Shown here: one piece after another, positions 1-9,536 of the stretch
Numbering within the stretch: the stretch's first letter is position 1
Layout of the letters: every line of letters begins with the position of its first letter
Assembly (NCBI GenBank): GCA_023701365.1
Contig: JAMPXD010000015.1
Span: forward strand, 1 to 34,089
Origin: Geobacteraceae bacterium
GTDB taxonomy: Bacteria > Desulfobacterota > Desulfuromonadia > Geobacterales > Geobacteraceae
Direction of reading: 5' to 3'
DNA: 34,089 nt
Program-made: the position numbers and the translations under genes
The notes under the pieces: model-generated
Seen by the model: the letters and a program-made list of their open reading frames with translations, nothing else
Told to the model about the DNA's origin: nothing
The model's database searches: none

Positions 1-2291
1 AAGCCGCTCAAGGTAGAAGAGCTGAGCTCTCATCCCGCTGTCGGCGCGGATGTGAAGGCCGAAGAAAAGCCGGCGGAAGTCGCCGCAATGGCTTCATCTG
101 CGGTAGCTGAGGTGAAAACGGGGCAGGAGCCCCTCTCCTCCCCCCCCCCAGCAAGTCCGAAGACAGGCAGCCAGAGGCAGGCGCCAAGAGCGATGCCGGC
201 TCTTCATCCATTCACAAGGGGAAAGTCCTGACTGCCGTGCAGAGTGTCGAGGATGGAGTGGAGGTTACCGTCCCGGGAGGGGTGGCTACCTTCAATTCCT
301 TCAGGCTGAGCCAGCCTCCCCGGCTGGTCCTGGATCTGCACGGGATAAAGAGTGGCGTGAGTGCAGCCACTATCCCGCTCAACAGTTTTGGCATCAACAA
401 GGCGCGGCTCGGCGTTTCTCCGGATAAAGTGAGAATCGTGCTGGATACGGTGCAGAATACGCTTCCCCCCTATCAGATAGTCAAGACCGAAAACGGGCTT
501 AAGATCCTGTTTAAGGGGACTGTCCCGGCCGCGCCGGTGCAAACTGCCGCGGCAGCGGTCATGGAGCCGGTGAAGCAGCAAGCTGCAGCAGCCAGCCCCG
601 CCAAGCCCGGGCCATCCTCCGTTGAGGCGATTGAGTTCAAGGCGGCGGGGGAATACTCGCAGATCTCCATAAAGGTAACAGGCGATTGCAGGGCTGAAAA
701 GCCTGTAAAGGTTGCCACCGGCTGGGCACTCACCATCAAGAATTGTCAGCTTCCCCGCAGGTTGCAACGGATGCTCGATACCGCGGCCTTTGCGAGTCCG
801 GTCCGGGAGATCACCCCATACCAGGTTAAAGCGAGAGATGGGTACGATACGAAACTTCTTGTGAAACTGCGCACCGAAGAGCCCTTCAACTTCAAGCAGG
901 AAGGGAATGTCGTATACTGGAATATCAGAAATCCGGAAACCCGGCAGGCAGCCGCGCCGCTTCCCGTAGAGGTAAAGGCAGCGCCTGCTCCCGCTTCGGA
1001 CGTGGCGCAGAAGGCGAAAAACGCTTCAAGTCTTGAGAAAGAGGTAGTTCCGGAAAAGCAGCCGGCGATTACCCAACTGCCTGAACAGAAACATGGCTAT
1101 ACCGGAAGGAAAGTTACCCTGGAGTTTTCCGATGCCGACGTCAGGAAGATCTTTCAGCTCATTGCCGAGGTCAGTAACCTGAATTTCCTGATTTCCGACG
1201 ATGTCTCAGGCAACATCAGCCTCAAGCTGGTAAACGTACCCTGGGACCAGGCCCTCGATGTCATCCTCGAATCGAAAAGCCTCGAGAAGAGGCAGGAAGG
1301 GAACATCCTGTATATCAAGCCGAAGGGGAAGTTCAGGACGGTCGAACAGGAAGAGTCAGCGGCGAGAGAAGAACGAGAAAGGCGAATGGAGCCGAAAACC
1401 AGGATCTTCAATGTAAGTTTTGCGGCAATTGGTGACGTGTCAGGGCAGTTTGAAAAGTTGAAGAGCAAGAACCCCGGCGCCGCTATTTCTCCGGATGCGC
1501 GCACCAATCGTGTCATCGTCACCGACATTGAAGACAGGCTCGACAAGATGGGCAACCTGCTGAAGGAGCTCGATCTGCCTGAGAAGCAGGTGATGATCGA
1601 GGCTCGCATCGTTGAGGCCACCTCTACCTTTACCCGCGATCTCGGCGTGCAGTGGGGTATACATTACCAGGATGGCGCCGCGTCGTTTCTCGGGATAAAC
1701 GATCTCGATACCGGTTTCGGCGGGATAGTGAGCCAGGCGCCGTCCTCGGGTACCTCCGGCCCGGGCGGCGCCATCGGCATGTCGTTCGGCAAGCTGACCA
1801 GCAATATCCAGATTGACCTGAGACTGTCGGCGGCAGCGACCGCCGGCCTGGTGAAGATCATTTCCACGCCGAAGGTGGTCACCCTCAACAACAAGGCGGC
1901 AAAGATCTCCCAGGGTCAGTCCATCCCGTATCTGTCTTTGTCGGCTGAGGGTACGAGGACCGAATTCGTCGAGGCGGCCCTTACCCTTGAAGTGACCCCC
2001 CATATTACCGCCGACGGCAGCATCGGCATGAAGATCAAGGCCTCCAACAATTCGCCTGGCACCGGCGATCCTCCATCGATCAACAAGAAGGAGGCGACGA
2101 CCGAGCTGCAGGTGATGAACGGCGAAACCACGGTGATCGGCGGCATCTATGTGGACAGCGACACCGAATCCAATACCGGTGTCCCTTTCCTGATGGACAT
2201 ACCGCTGCTCGGCTGGCTGTTCAAGTCGAACAGCAAAAACAAAGTTAAGACAGAGCTGCTGATTTTCATAACCCCCAGGATAGTGAGTTAA
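1..2291 (+). CDS. pilQ: Type IV pilus secretin PilQ, 5' partial, reading frame interrupted at a poly-C tract
   Basis: Outer-membrane secretin through which type IV pili are extruded. The uninterrupted part (from about 111) shows, counted from an internal ATG at 237, an AMIN domain (about residues 1-95), a second AMIN-like domain (about 125-235), the STN/N0 domain beginning VTLEFSDADVRKIFQLIAEV (about 290-365), an N1/KH-like domain (about 385-455), and the secretin beta-barrel ending in LLIFITPRIVS, the usual secretin C-terminus. The first 140 bases are open in another frame (+1), giving a Lys/Ala/Pro/Glu-rich linker that reads KPLKVEELSSHPAVGADVKA. The frames switch at the C run at 140-149, since frame 3 has a stop at 108-110 and frame 1 a stop at 229-231. 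Adding one C or removing two would join them. The true start lies upstream of the window. The internal ATG at 237 has no convincing ribosome binding site and starts inside the AMIN domain, so it is not the natural start. Confidence 0.9.
140..149 (+). repeat. Homopolymer run of ten C in pilQ
   Basis: Ten consecutive C residues sit in the Pro-rich linker of pilQ, exactly where the coding frame passes from frame 1 to frame 3. Eight or eleven C would keep pilQ open; the ten present here break it. Homopolymers of this length are prone to slippage in the cell and to sequencing error, and the sequence alone cannot separate the two. Confidence 0.9.
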
Positions 2292-2303
2292 GGAGGCTTG
2301 TAA

Positions 2304-2879
2304 ATGAAACAAGGAATTGTGGTCAGGTTGCTGGTGATAACTTCTTCTGCCCTGGCGCTGGCATCCTGTGGTGGTTCAACGGGTGGCGGAGTCGCTGAGT
2401 TCAAGACCGTTACGGTCGCCGCCCAATCTGGCACCACCAGGCTAGAATCCGATGTCCTAACCGGAAATAGCTGCACTGTAGACGGTTCAACCGGAGGGAC
2501 ATATGCGACCGACAATGTTGATGTGACGATTACCTCCACCATTTACCCCGGTTTCACCGGCACCGCCTCGCCGGTGAAGATCGACAGCTACACCATAACG
2601 TTCTCGCCGGCGAACAGCAGCTCGCCGGCACTGCCCGCGATCAACGGGTCGATCATCGGCACCACCATTCCCGCCGGTGGCTCTCTGAGCCTCCCCATCG
2701 CGGTAGCTCCGGAAATCCTCAAGTATTCCCTGATGAACGACAAGAACCTGCAGGCATGCACCGCAACCATGTTTCAGTATTACGTGCTCATCACCTTTAA
2801 CGGGCTGGAGGTCAACACCGGCACCCGGGTCACTTTTGAAACCAGCCTGAACGTTGCATTCGCCGACCGGTCCTCCTGA
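2304..2879 (+). CDS. Putative lipoprotein of unknown function, downstream of pilQ
   Basis: A 191-residue protein I do not recognise as a named family. It starts with a type II signal peptide: basic MKQGIVVR, a hydrophobic stretch, and lipobox L-A-S-C with the acylated Cys at residue 22, followed by a Gly/Ser-rich tether (GGSTGGG). The remainder is rich in Thr, Ser and Val with alternating polar and hydrophobic residues, as in secreted beta-sandwich proteins. Two other Cys residues (in NSCTVDG near residue 53 and QACTAT near residue 150) could form a disulfide. The start is set by AAGGAGG twelve bases after the pilQ stop, so it is very probably co-transcribed with pilQ. It may be an accessory factor of the pilus or secretin, but only position supports that. 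Confidence 0.75.
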   Translation: MKQGIVVRLLVITSSALALASCGGSTGGGVAEFKTVTVAAQSGTTRLESDVLTGNSCTVDGSTGGTYATDNVDVTITSTIYPGFTGTASPVKIDSYTITFSPANSSSPALPAINGSIIGTTIPAGGSLSLPIAVAPEILKYSLMNDKNLQACTATMFQYYVLITFNGLEVNTGTRVTFETSLNVAFADRSS

Positions 2880-2938
2880 TTTTTGGAGGCAGTGCTTATT
2901 TATATTTGTCTGACTGTTTGTAAATCGATGGAGGGGTT

Positions 2939-5900
2939 ATGATCTTCAAGTCAATACGTTATATCCTGGCTGTTCTTGCTGTCGGCATGTTTGTCGGCTG
3001 CAACGGCGGCGATAAGACAGCGACCGTCTCTGAAAACCCGGCCTTGCTCGGAGTCGAGACAACGCCGAGCGGCGGCAGAATCCTCGCCAAGCTGGAGGGG
3101 GCCGGGATTGTCGTTTCCAACGCCGCAGATGACCAGCAGAACCCCTTCGTGATCTATCTCGCCGACAAGAATATCTACTTTTCCGTATGGGAAGACTGGC
3201 GGAACAGGAACAGCACCGGTGCGGATATCTACGGGCAGTTCATAAATCCTGATGGGACCATGTGCGGTGCTTCTTTTCAGATCGTCAACGATCCCGGCAA
3301 CCAGACGGCGCCACGGGCGGCATATCGGCCCGCGAGCGGCGGAGAAATCGTAGTGGTCTGGCAGGATACGCGCGCCAGTTATATTTACTACACCAACATA
3401 ACCACGTTTCCTGTCGCCAGTGCCTGTGGCTCCTATGCCCCGGCAGCACCCGGAGGCGGGACCTCGGTCAACTTCAATCCCAAGCGGAGGTATGACTATT
3501 CGACCACCGCGCCGCAATTCGTGAACGATGAGAGTGTTGGTACCGGAGACGGGACAGCGACGACTTTCAGCAAGCAACTTGCCCATTTCCCGATCCTGCC
3601 GGGAACCATTCTTGCTAGGGTCGCGGGTTCAGCCGTGACAAACGATAATGGCAAAGGAGGCTTCACAACTCCTGTCAGCGGTACAATCAACTACAACAAC
3701 GGCTTTGTGACCGTTACCTTTGCCACAGCGCCAGCCGCCGGTCAGGACATTACCCTGGATTACGTCTACTTTTCGGTTTTCCCGCCACAGACTATAGTCG
3801 ACGACGGTGACACCCTGGTATCAAGGCAGCTCCCGAAGATTGTCTACGATCAGGTCCGCGACCAGTTCTGGATTGCCTGGGCGGAGAACAGGAGCAATCT
3901 CTCCATATCGGAACTCTGCTTTCCCTTCACCGTTGGCTCCATTGCAAACTGGGTGATCAACCAGGGGAGCACCGTCGGCTACACGCGCCTGGCGGGGAGT
4001 GATCTCGCGCCGCTGCCGAGCATTGTTGACCCCGCTGTGATCGGCGCGGACGTCATCCGTAATTCCCAGACCACCAATGTCAGGGAAACGGCGCATTTGA
4101 TGCCGTCAGCATTGAATGAAACATTCGATTACGAGACCTTCAGTACAGTAAATAGTGTAGATATCGCCTGCTCCTCGGTGTCGAGTAACTGTTTCATAGT
4201 TTTTGAGGGAATCAGGAATTCCCATAAACTTGATTGCACGGCCACCGATCGCAATTCCAATGAGACAGCGGATCTGGCAGACCTTATCACCCAGACCTTT
4301 ACGACTACGGTCACCGATAGCGCCAACCACATCTACGGGATTACCGATGGCGCCCTGGACCCAAACAGCGTCACCCTGGCCACCAGAATCGATATCGACA
4401 ACACCGCCAATGCTTCCTTCTATCCTGTCGCCGCTTTTGATCCGACCGCAAAACGTTATCTGGTCGCCTGGGAGGACATGCGGGGCGGAAGCAATACCAA
4501 AATCTTTGGTCAGCTCATCCTCTCCGCCAGCGGCAGCCCTTATAACGGCAATTTCATCATAAGTTCTGATGGCGCCCAAGATGCCATTGTAACCAACTCC
4601 AAGCAAACCAGGCCATTTGCCACTTACGATTCGACCCTTGACCGCTACTTCGTCGTGTGGCAAGACGGCCGCAATGGCACGGTTTCCCTGGAAAACCTGG
4701 ACATTTACGGTCAGTACGTAAACACGGAAGGGACATTGAGTGGCGGTAATTATGCCATCTCCACCGCCGCCGGTAATCAGCTGAACCCCGTTCTCGCCTA
4801 CAATTCCGCCACTGACGCAACCGGCAAGCAATTCCTCACCCTCTGGAAGGACGCCCGCAATCTTGCAGCAACAGCTTCGGATATCTACGGGCAGAGGTTC
4901 TCATTGGGACAACCGCAGATGACTCTGCTTAAATCGGATAACACCACCCTGTCTCCCGTGCTCATTGATTTTGGCAACATCCCCGTAAATCAGCTGGCGA
5001 GATATTCCTTCAATATCAAGAACACCGGTGATGCGACCCTGTCAGTCGATTGCGTCGAACCTCTGCTAGCAGCACCATTCAGCTTCGAGAACCTGCCGAC
5101 CGAACTGGGTGCATGCAACGACGGGAAGGTACTCAACCTTGTCCCGTCCAGTCAGACAACCCTCACGGCCACATTCTTGGCGACCTCAGGAGGCACCTTT
5201 ACCGGGAACTTCACCCTGCAAAGCGATGCCGGCAACAGCACTATTTCCATCCAGGGGATAGGGGTGCCGCCGTCAATGGAGATCAGCGAAAACGACGGGG
5301 CAAATGACGGCACCCTCAATTTCGGCACCGTCCCGACAGGTGATACGAGGGACCTTACCCTGACGATCAACAACAACAGCACCATCACCTACAACATAAT
5401 GTCGATCACCGGCCTGAGCGGCACGGCATACGCGCTGGTCGATCCTCCGGCATTCCCGTTTTCCCTGGCTACCGGCGCATCACGCACCCTGACCGTCAGG
5501 TTTCTCCCGGCAGCGGACGGTCCTGCCAGCGGCCAGTTGACCATCAACACCGACAAGTCCCTCTCTAAAGCGATCAATCTTGCCGGGACCGGTTTGACCA
5601 GCGGCGGCACAGGCGGTACAGGTGGCACAGGTGATACCGGCGGCACCGGCGATACCGGTGGCACAGGTGATACCGGCGGCACCGGCGGCACTGGCGGAAC
5701 GGGTACCGGGGCGACCAGCCCGGTACCGACCACGGGCGGGAAGAGCGGCTGTTTCATTGCGACTGCTGCATACGGCAGTTATCTCGATCCCCAGGTCATG
5801 GTCTTGAGGAAATTCAGGGATAGTGTGCTGCTGAAATCCGATGCCGGCACGTCTTTCGTTGAGTTCTATTACCGGCACAGCCCGCCGATAGCCGATTTCA

Positions 5901-6064
5901 TAAGGGAGCACGAGCTGTTGCGGACGGTTACCCGCTGGCTGCTTACCCCATTGATCTTCGCGGTCAAGCATCCCCCGCTTACGGGCATCCTGGCGATCTT
6001 CATCCTTGTCATCGGTTGCCTGGGGATGAGGCGTATCAAGTCCATGTTTACTCCGGTTAAATAG
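2939..6064 (+). CDS. Large lipoprotein with six WxDxR repeats, two ASH-like domains and a C-terminal CFI box
   Basis: A 1041-residue exported protein. Lipobox F-V-G-C places the acylated Cys at residue 21. Six repeats of the form hydrophobic-W-[EQKA]-[DE]-x-R, three to four of them followed by D-I-Y-G-Q, have their Trp at about residues 84, 141, 314, 511, 574 and 636. This resembles the strand-and-turn pattern of a beta-propeller, an inference only. Two Ig-like ASH/choice-of-anchor-D domains follow (about 665-770 and 778-885), recognisable by [20 protein letters not shown] and [21 protein letters not shown] Gly/Thr/Asp linker (about 889-924) leads to [14 protein letters not shown], a CFI-box-CTERM motif starting at residue 938, then a transmembrane helix ([17 protein letters not shown]) and a basic end. 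The protein could thus be anchored at both ends. RBS GGAGGGG precedes the ATG. Its function is unknown; the position after pilQ suggests a cell-surface role. Confidence 0.8.
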   Translation: MIFKSIRYILAVLAVGMFVGCNGGDKTATVSENPALLGVETTPSGGRILAKLEGAGIVVSNAADDQQNPFVIYLADKNIYFSVWEDWRNRNSTGADIYGQFINPDGTMCGASFQIVNDPGNQTAPRAAYRPASGGEIVVVWQDTRASYIYYTNITTFPVASACGSYAPAAPGGGTSVNFNPKRRYDYSTTAPQFVNDESVGTGDGTATTFSKQLAHFPILPGTILARVAGSAVTNDNGKGGFTTPVSGTINYNNGFVTVTFATAPAAGQDITLDYVYFSVFPPQTIVDDGDTLVSRQLPKIVYDQVRDQFWIAWAENRSNLSISELCFPFTVGSIANWVINQGSTVGYTRLAGSDLAPLPSIVDPAVIGADVIRNSQTTNVRETAHLMPSALNETFDYETFSTVNSVDIACSSVSSNCFIVFEGIRNSHKLDCTATDRNSNETADLADLITQTFTTTVTDSANHIYGITDGALDPNSVTLATRIDIDNTANASFYPVAAFDPTAKRYLVAWEDMRGGSNTKIFGQLILSASGSPYNGNFIISSDGAQDAIVTNSKQTRPFATYDSTLDRYFVVWQDGRNGTVSLENLDIYGQYVNTEGTLSGGNYAISTAAGNQLNPVLAYNSATDATGKQFLTLWKDARNLAATASDIYGQRFSLGQPQMTLLKSDNTTLSPVLIDFGNIPVNQLARYSFNIKNTGDATLSVDCVEPLLAAPFSFENLPTELGACNDGKVLNLVPSSQTTLTATFLATSGGTFTGNFTLQSDAGNSTISIQGIGVPPSMEISENDGANDGTLNFGTVPTGDTRDLTLTINNNSTITYNIMSITGLSGTAYALVDPPAFPFSLATGASRTLTVRFLPAADGPASGQLTINTDKSLSKAINLAGTGLTSGGTGGTGGTGDTGGTGDTGGTGDTGGTGGTGGTGTGATSPVPTTGGKSGCFIATAAYGSYLDPQVMVLRKFRDSVLLKSDAGTSFVEFYYRHSPPIADFIREHELLRTVTRWLLTPLIFAVKHPPLTGILAIFILVIGCLGMRRIKSMFTPVK
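5603..5709 (+). repeat. In-frame Gly-Thr/Gly-Asp-Thr-Gly linker repeat
   Basis: A degenerate tandem repeat of 9 and 18 bases encodes alternating GGT and GDT triplets between the second ASH-like domain and the CFI box of the 1041-residue protein. Synonymous codons differ between copies, so the array is not a very recent expansion. It probably forms a flexible spacer of about 36 residues. Confidence 0.8.
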
Positions 6065-6100
6065 GATGACTGCCTTTACCTGAAAACGTTTAGAGAGAGC

Positions 6101-6125
6101 AAATGCCAGGGGTCCCCTGGCATTT
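6101..6125. terminator. Near-perfect palindrome ahead of aroC, terminator-like
   Basis: Arms AAATGCCAGGGG and CCCCTGGCATTT (12 bases each) flank a single T, so the RNA can form a stem of about ten pairs with a five-base loop. The T-rich tail (CATTTGTTTG) is weak. It lies 36 bases after the stop of the large lipoprotein gene and 25 bases before the aroC start, so it could end the pilQ transcript or act as a DNA operator. Confidence 0.55.
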
Positions 6126-6150
6126 GTTTGAAGCAAAGGAGAATCAATCA

Positions 6151-7332
6151 ATGCTGCGTTACCTTACCGCCGGTGAATCCCACGGCCCCCAATTGACCGC
6201 GATTGTGGAGGGGATACCTGCCGGTCTGCACATATCGGAAGAGTCGATCAACGCCGACCTTGCCCGCCGCCAGTGCGGCTACGGCCGGGGCGGGCGGATG
6301 CTGATCGAGAAGGACAGGGTGGAGATCCTGTCCGGGGTCCGCTGGGGGGAGACCATCGGCTCTCCGGTCACCCTCTGCGTGAAGAACAGGGACTGGGTCA
6401 ACTGGCAGGAGAAGATGTCACCCTACGAGATCCACCGGGACGACAAGATCCGGGTGACCCGTTCCCGGCCGGGGCATGCCGACCTCCCCGGGGCGATGAA
6501 GTACGCCCAGCGGGACGTGCGCAACATCCTGGAGCGGTCGAGCGCCCGGGAAACGGCGGTCCGGGTGGCGGTCGGCGCGGTCGCCAAGGTCTTCCTGGCC
6601 CGCTTCGGCATCTCCGTCTGCGGGTTCGTGGCGGAGCTGGGGGGGATAAAGGCGACGCGTCCCGAACTCCCCCTCGCAAGACTGAAGGAGCTGGCGGCTG
6701 ATTCGGCGCTGTTCACCTGGGATGCTGACGCCGAGACGGAGATGAAGGGCCTGATTGACCGGATGAGGGAGGCGGGAGACACGGTCGGCGGCGTCATCGA
6801 GGTGGTTGTGTCCGGCGTGCCGGTCGGCCTTGGCAGTCATGTCCAGTGGGACAGAAAGCTCGATGCCCGGCTTGCCATGGCGCTCATGAGCATCCAGGCC
6901 ATCAAGGGGGTGGAGATCGGTCTCGGTTTCGATGCGGCCCGCAACCCCGGCTCCAGGGTCCATGACGAGATCTACTACGAGTCGTCCCGGATTGTCCATG
7001 GCGAGCGGACCGGATTCTACCGGAAGAGCAACAACGCCGGCGGGATCGAGGGAGGGATCAGCAACGGCGAGGAGATAGTGGTCAGGGCTGCCATGAAACC
7101 GATCCCCACCCTCTACCAGCCGCTCCGGTCGGTGGACATCGATACCAAGGAGCCTTTTGAGGCCACGGTAGAGAGATCCGACGTCTGCGCCGTTCCCGCC
7201 GCTTCGGTGGTTGCCGAGGCTGTCGTGGCAATAGAGATAGCCAATCTGTTCCTGGAGAAGTTCGGCGGCGATTCCGTTGCCGAGGCGCAGCGTAATTTCG
7301 AGGGCTATCTCGACTACCTGCGGACGTTCTAG
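6151..7332 (+). CDS. aroC: Chorismate synthase
   Basis: Catalyses the last shikimate step: 5-enolpyruvylshikimate-3-phosphate loses phosphate to give chorismate, with reduced FMN as cofactor, in the cytoplasm. The 393-residue length is typical of the longer bacterial AroC form. Signature regions are visible: GESHGP (residues 8-13, with catalytic His 11), [13 protein letters not shown] (106-118), [19 protein letters not shown] (128-146) and the C-terminal [11 protein letters not shown] flavin-contact region. The start at 6151 is preceded by AAAGGAGA. An upstream in-frame ATG at 6103 would begin inside the palindrome at 6101-6125 and would add residues not found in the family. The product chorismate feeds aromatic amino acids and, through MqnA encoded in the same string, menaquinone. 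Confidence 0.95.
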   Translation: MLRYLTAGESHGPQLTAIVEGIPAGLHISEESINADLARRQCGYGRGGRMLIEKDRVEILSGVRWGETIGSPVTLCVKNRDWVNWQEKMSPYEIHRDDKIRVTRSRPGHADLPGAMKYAQRDVRNILERSSARETAVRVAVGAVAKVFLARFGISVCGFVAELGGIKATRPELPLARLKELAADSALFTWDADAETEMKGLIDRMREAGDTVGGVIEVVVSGVPVGLGSHVQWDRKLDARLAMALMSIQAIKGVEIGLGFDAARNPGSRVHDEIYYESSRIVHGERTGFYRKSNNAGGIEGGISNGEEIVVRAAMKPIPTLYQPLRSVDIDTKEPFEATVERSDVCAVPAASVVAEAVVAIEIANLFLEKFGGDSVAEAQRNFEGYLDYLRTF

Positions 7333-7419
7333 TGCATGATGCCGACATAAGAATTGACAGTTGCGGCGAAAAGAAGGAAGATGTTGTGCATTAAAATTTA
7401 GTATTACTAAAAAGGATGC

Positions 7420-8508
7420 ATGGTTGTGGATAAGATAACTGTCAATTTGGAGAAGCGGAGCTATCAGATCCTGTTCGGACAAGATGTCCTGTCTGTGATA
7501 GGCACTATCTGCAGTGACCTCAAGTTGGGAAGCAGCGTGGCGGTAATCACCAATCCTACCGTGGCCGCTCTCTATTATGAGCCGGTGCGGGCTGCGCTGG
7601 TGCAGGCCGGCTTCACCGTGTACAAGGTTGAAATCCCCGACGGCGAAGAGTATAAGAACATCGAGACCTTGAAGGAGATCTACAGCCGGCTGATCGACTG
7701 CGGCCTGGACCGTGGCTCTTTTATCGTCGCCCTCGGCGGCGGGGTGGTGGGGGACGTCGCCGGCTTTGCCGCCGCCACCTATCTGCGCGGCATCCCGTTC
7801 GTTCAGGTTCCGACGACGCTCCTTGCCCAGGTCGACAGCAGTGTCGGGGGAAAGACCGGCATCAATCACGAAAAAGGGAAGAATCTGATCGGGGCTTTTT
7901 ACCAGCCGGTTTCTGTCCTGGTGGACGTGGCGACCCTGGACACCCTTCCCGAGCGCGAGTTCCTGAGCGGCATGGCCGAGGTGGTGAAATACGGCGTTGC
8001 CATGGATGGCGGGCTGTTTGATTTCATTCATGACAACGCGGACAGACTGCTGGCCCGGGACAAGGAGAGCCTGCTGACGGTGATCAAACGTTCCTGCGCG
8101 CTGAAGGGGGAGATCGTTGCCCAGGATGAGATGGAAACCGGCCTTCGCGCTGTGCTCAACTACGGCCACACCTTCGGCCACGCGGTCGAGACCCTCACCG
8201 GTTATCGGGAATATACCCATGGCGAGGCGGTGGCGATCGGGATGGCCCGGGCGGCCAGGGTATCCGAGCGGATGGGCCATTCCGGCAAGAGCGAGACGGA
8301 GCGGATCATCGCCCTTCTCGAGACGCTCGGTCTCCCGACCAGGCTGCCGTCTTTCGACGCCGCAGCTTACAGGGACGCGCTGCTGCGGGACAAGAAAGTC
8401 AGGGACAGGGGGCTGAATTTTGTGTTCAACAGGGGGATCGGTGATTTCCATATCGGCAGGGTAACCGATATCGAGGCCCTGCTGGAAGCTGCCGGCATCG
8501 GAGAGTGA
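7420..8508 (+). CDS. aroB: 3-dehydroquinate synthase
   Basis: Converts DAHP to 3-dehydroquinate, the second shikimate step, using NAD+ and a divalent metal (usually zinc) in the cytoplasm. The 362 residues match the family length. Motifs seen: the NAD-binding [11 protein letters not shown] (about 106-116), [19 protein letters not shown] (131-149), and the metal ligands Glu 187 (SGMAE), His 250 (NYGHTFGH) and His 267 ([10 protein letters not shown]). The start ATG is preceded by AAAAAGGA. There are 87 non-coding bases after aroC, containing a TTGACA box (7354-7359) without a good -10 partner. The following gene starts two bases after the aroB stop, so translation is coupled downstream. Confidence 0.95.
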   Translation: MVVDKITVNLEKRSYQILFGQDVLSVIGTICSDLKLGSSVAVITNPTVAALYYEPVRAALVQAGFTVYKVEIPDGEEYKNIETLKEIYSRLIDCGLDRGSFIVALGGGVVGDVAGFAAATYLRGIPFVQVPTTLLAQVDSSVGGKTGINHEKGKNLIGAFYQPVSVLVDVATLDTLPEREFLSGMAEVVKYGVAMDGGLFDFIHDNADRLLARDKESLLTVIKRSCALKGEIVAQDEMETGLRAVLNYGHTFGHAVETLTGYREYTHGEAVAIGMARAARVSERMGHSGKSETERIIALLETLGLPTRLPSFDAAAYRDALLRDKKVRDRGLNFVFNRGIGDFHIGRVTDIEALLEAAGIGE

Positions 8509-8510
8509 CG

Positions 8511-9536
8511 ATGGAGCACGACGAAACCTCATTCTGGGCGGACATCAAGAAATTCGAGGACACCCTTGCCAGGGAGCCCGGTTCCTTCTGTTTTGCCCCT
8601 TTGGCTGAGCTCTATCGCAAGCAGGGGCTGCTGGATGAAGCCATTGCCGTGGCGCAGCGCGGCTGCGAGGTCCATCCCGACTACGTCGGGGGACATATGG
8701 CCCTCGGCAGGGCCTATTACGAGAAGGGGATGAAAGACGAAAGCAGGGGGGCGCTGGAAAAGGTGGTCGGCATGACACCCGACAATCTGCTCGCCCAGAA
8801 GCTCTTAAGTCAGCTGTATCTGGAGCAGGGGGACACCACGGCCGCCGCGAGGGCCTTGCGGCTGATCCTCTCCCATAGCCCCGATGACGCCGAGAGCCGG
8901 GCACTCCTCGATTCCCTGAAAGATTTCGCGCCGGCGGCAGCCCTCCAGGCACTGGCCATGGCGGGGGAGGGCGCGGGGGAAGAAGAGGAGTTCTTTCCCG
9001 AGTTCGCCATTGAAGATGCCGACCCCCTCACGGACGACGGGATTGACCTGGAAGATGCCGAGATCATAGAGGAACTCACCGACGAGGATCTGCTCGCAGA
9101 AGACGAATTCATCGTTTCACCGGCGGAAAAGGACGATGCCGCCCGGGAGGCGAAGAACCCGCTGTCGACCGTTACTCTGGCTGAGCTCTACGTCTCCCAG
9201 GGGTTTGTCAAGCGCGCCCTGACGATTTACCGGGAGCTGCTGGAAACCGATCCGGACAATGCCGAGTTGAAGAAGCGTCTTTATCAGCTGAAAGAGGCCA
9301 TTGATGAAGACGCGGCCAATGCCCGGCACAGCCTGCTGGCGGGCGAGGTGACGGAGACGGAGGCTGCGGGTGGAGCGGACAGTGTCGGCAGTGTCGGCAG
9401 TGTCGGCAGTGTCGGCAGTGTCGGCAGTGTCGGCAGCGCCGCCCCGCCGGAGGAGATGCAGGCTGGGGCGGTTGCGGATGAGCAGGTGATCGAGACCTTG
9501 GAGAAGTGGCTCGATGCTATCAGGAGGAGGCGCTGA
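8511..9536 (+). CDS. Tetratricopeptide repeat protein
   Basis: A cytoplasmic protein of 341 residues with no signal peptide. Three TPR-like helix pairs occupy about residues 18-125 (for example PLAELYRKQGLLDEAIAVAQ and HMALGRAYYEKGMKDESRGA). A very acidic segment (about 150-195) separates them from a fourth TPR (about 208-255, ELYVSQGFVKRALTIYRELL). Next comes a (Ser-Val-Gly)6 tract and a short C-terminal helix. The ATG at 8511 is preferred over the GTG at 8505 because GGAG at 8500-8503 is seven bases from it. The gene starts two bases after aroB, and its stop overlaps the start of the Roadblock gene by one base. TPR proteins are scaffolds; the stable pairing with a Roadblock/LC7 protein suggests they act together, perhaps in a small-GTPase-linked assembly. 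The partner is inference. Confidence 0.8.
   Translation: MEHDETSFWADIKKFEDTLAREPGSFCFAPLAELYRKQGLLDEAIAVAQRGCEVHPDYVGGHMALGRAYYEKGMKDESRGALEKVVGMTPDNLLAQKLLSQLYLEQGDTTAAARALRLILSHSPDDAESRALLDSLKDFAPAAALQALAMAGEGAGEEEEFFPEFAIEDADPLTDDGIDLEDAEIIEELTDEDLLAEDEFIVSPAEKDDAAREAKNPLSTVTLAELYVSQGFVKRALTIYRELLETDPDNAELKKRLYQLKEAIDEDAANARHSLLAGEVTETEAAGGADSVGSVGSVGSVGSVGSVGSAAPPEEMQAGAVADEQVIETLEKWLDAIRRRR
9381..9434 (+). repeat. Six perfect 9-base tandem repeats (Ser-Val-Gly)6
   Basis: Six identical copies of agtgtcggc lie in frame in the TPR gene, encoding Ser-Val-Gly six times and ending at AGCGCC. Because the unit is nine bases, gain or loss of copies keeps the frame and only changes linker length. 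The perfect identity suggests recent expansion. Confidence 0.95.

Noticed and set aside
7354..7382. TTGACA box before aroB as a promoter
   Set aside because: The -35 is perfect but the hexamer 17 bases on (GAAGAT) matches only three of six, so it is not listed as a promoter. A small hairpin (tttagt / actaaa, 7397-7411) next to the RBS was also judged too weak.
6418..8532. Open frame of 704 codons on the minus strand opposite aroC and aroB
   Set aside because: It is antisense to two well-supported enzymes, has no recognisable motif, and arises from the high GC third positions of those genes.
9381..9434. CRISPR-like array
   Set aside because: The units are nine bases with no spacers; it is an in-frame coding microsatellite.
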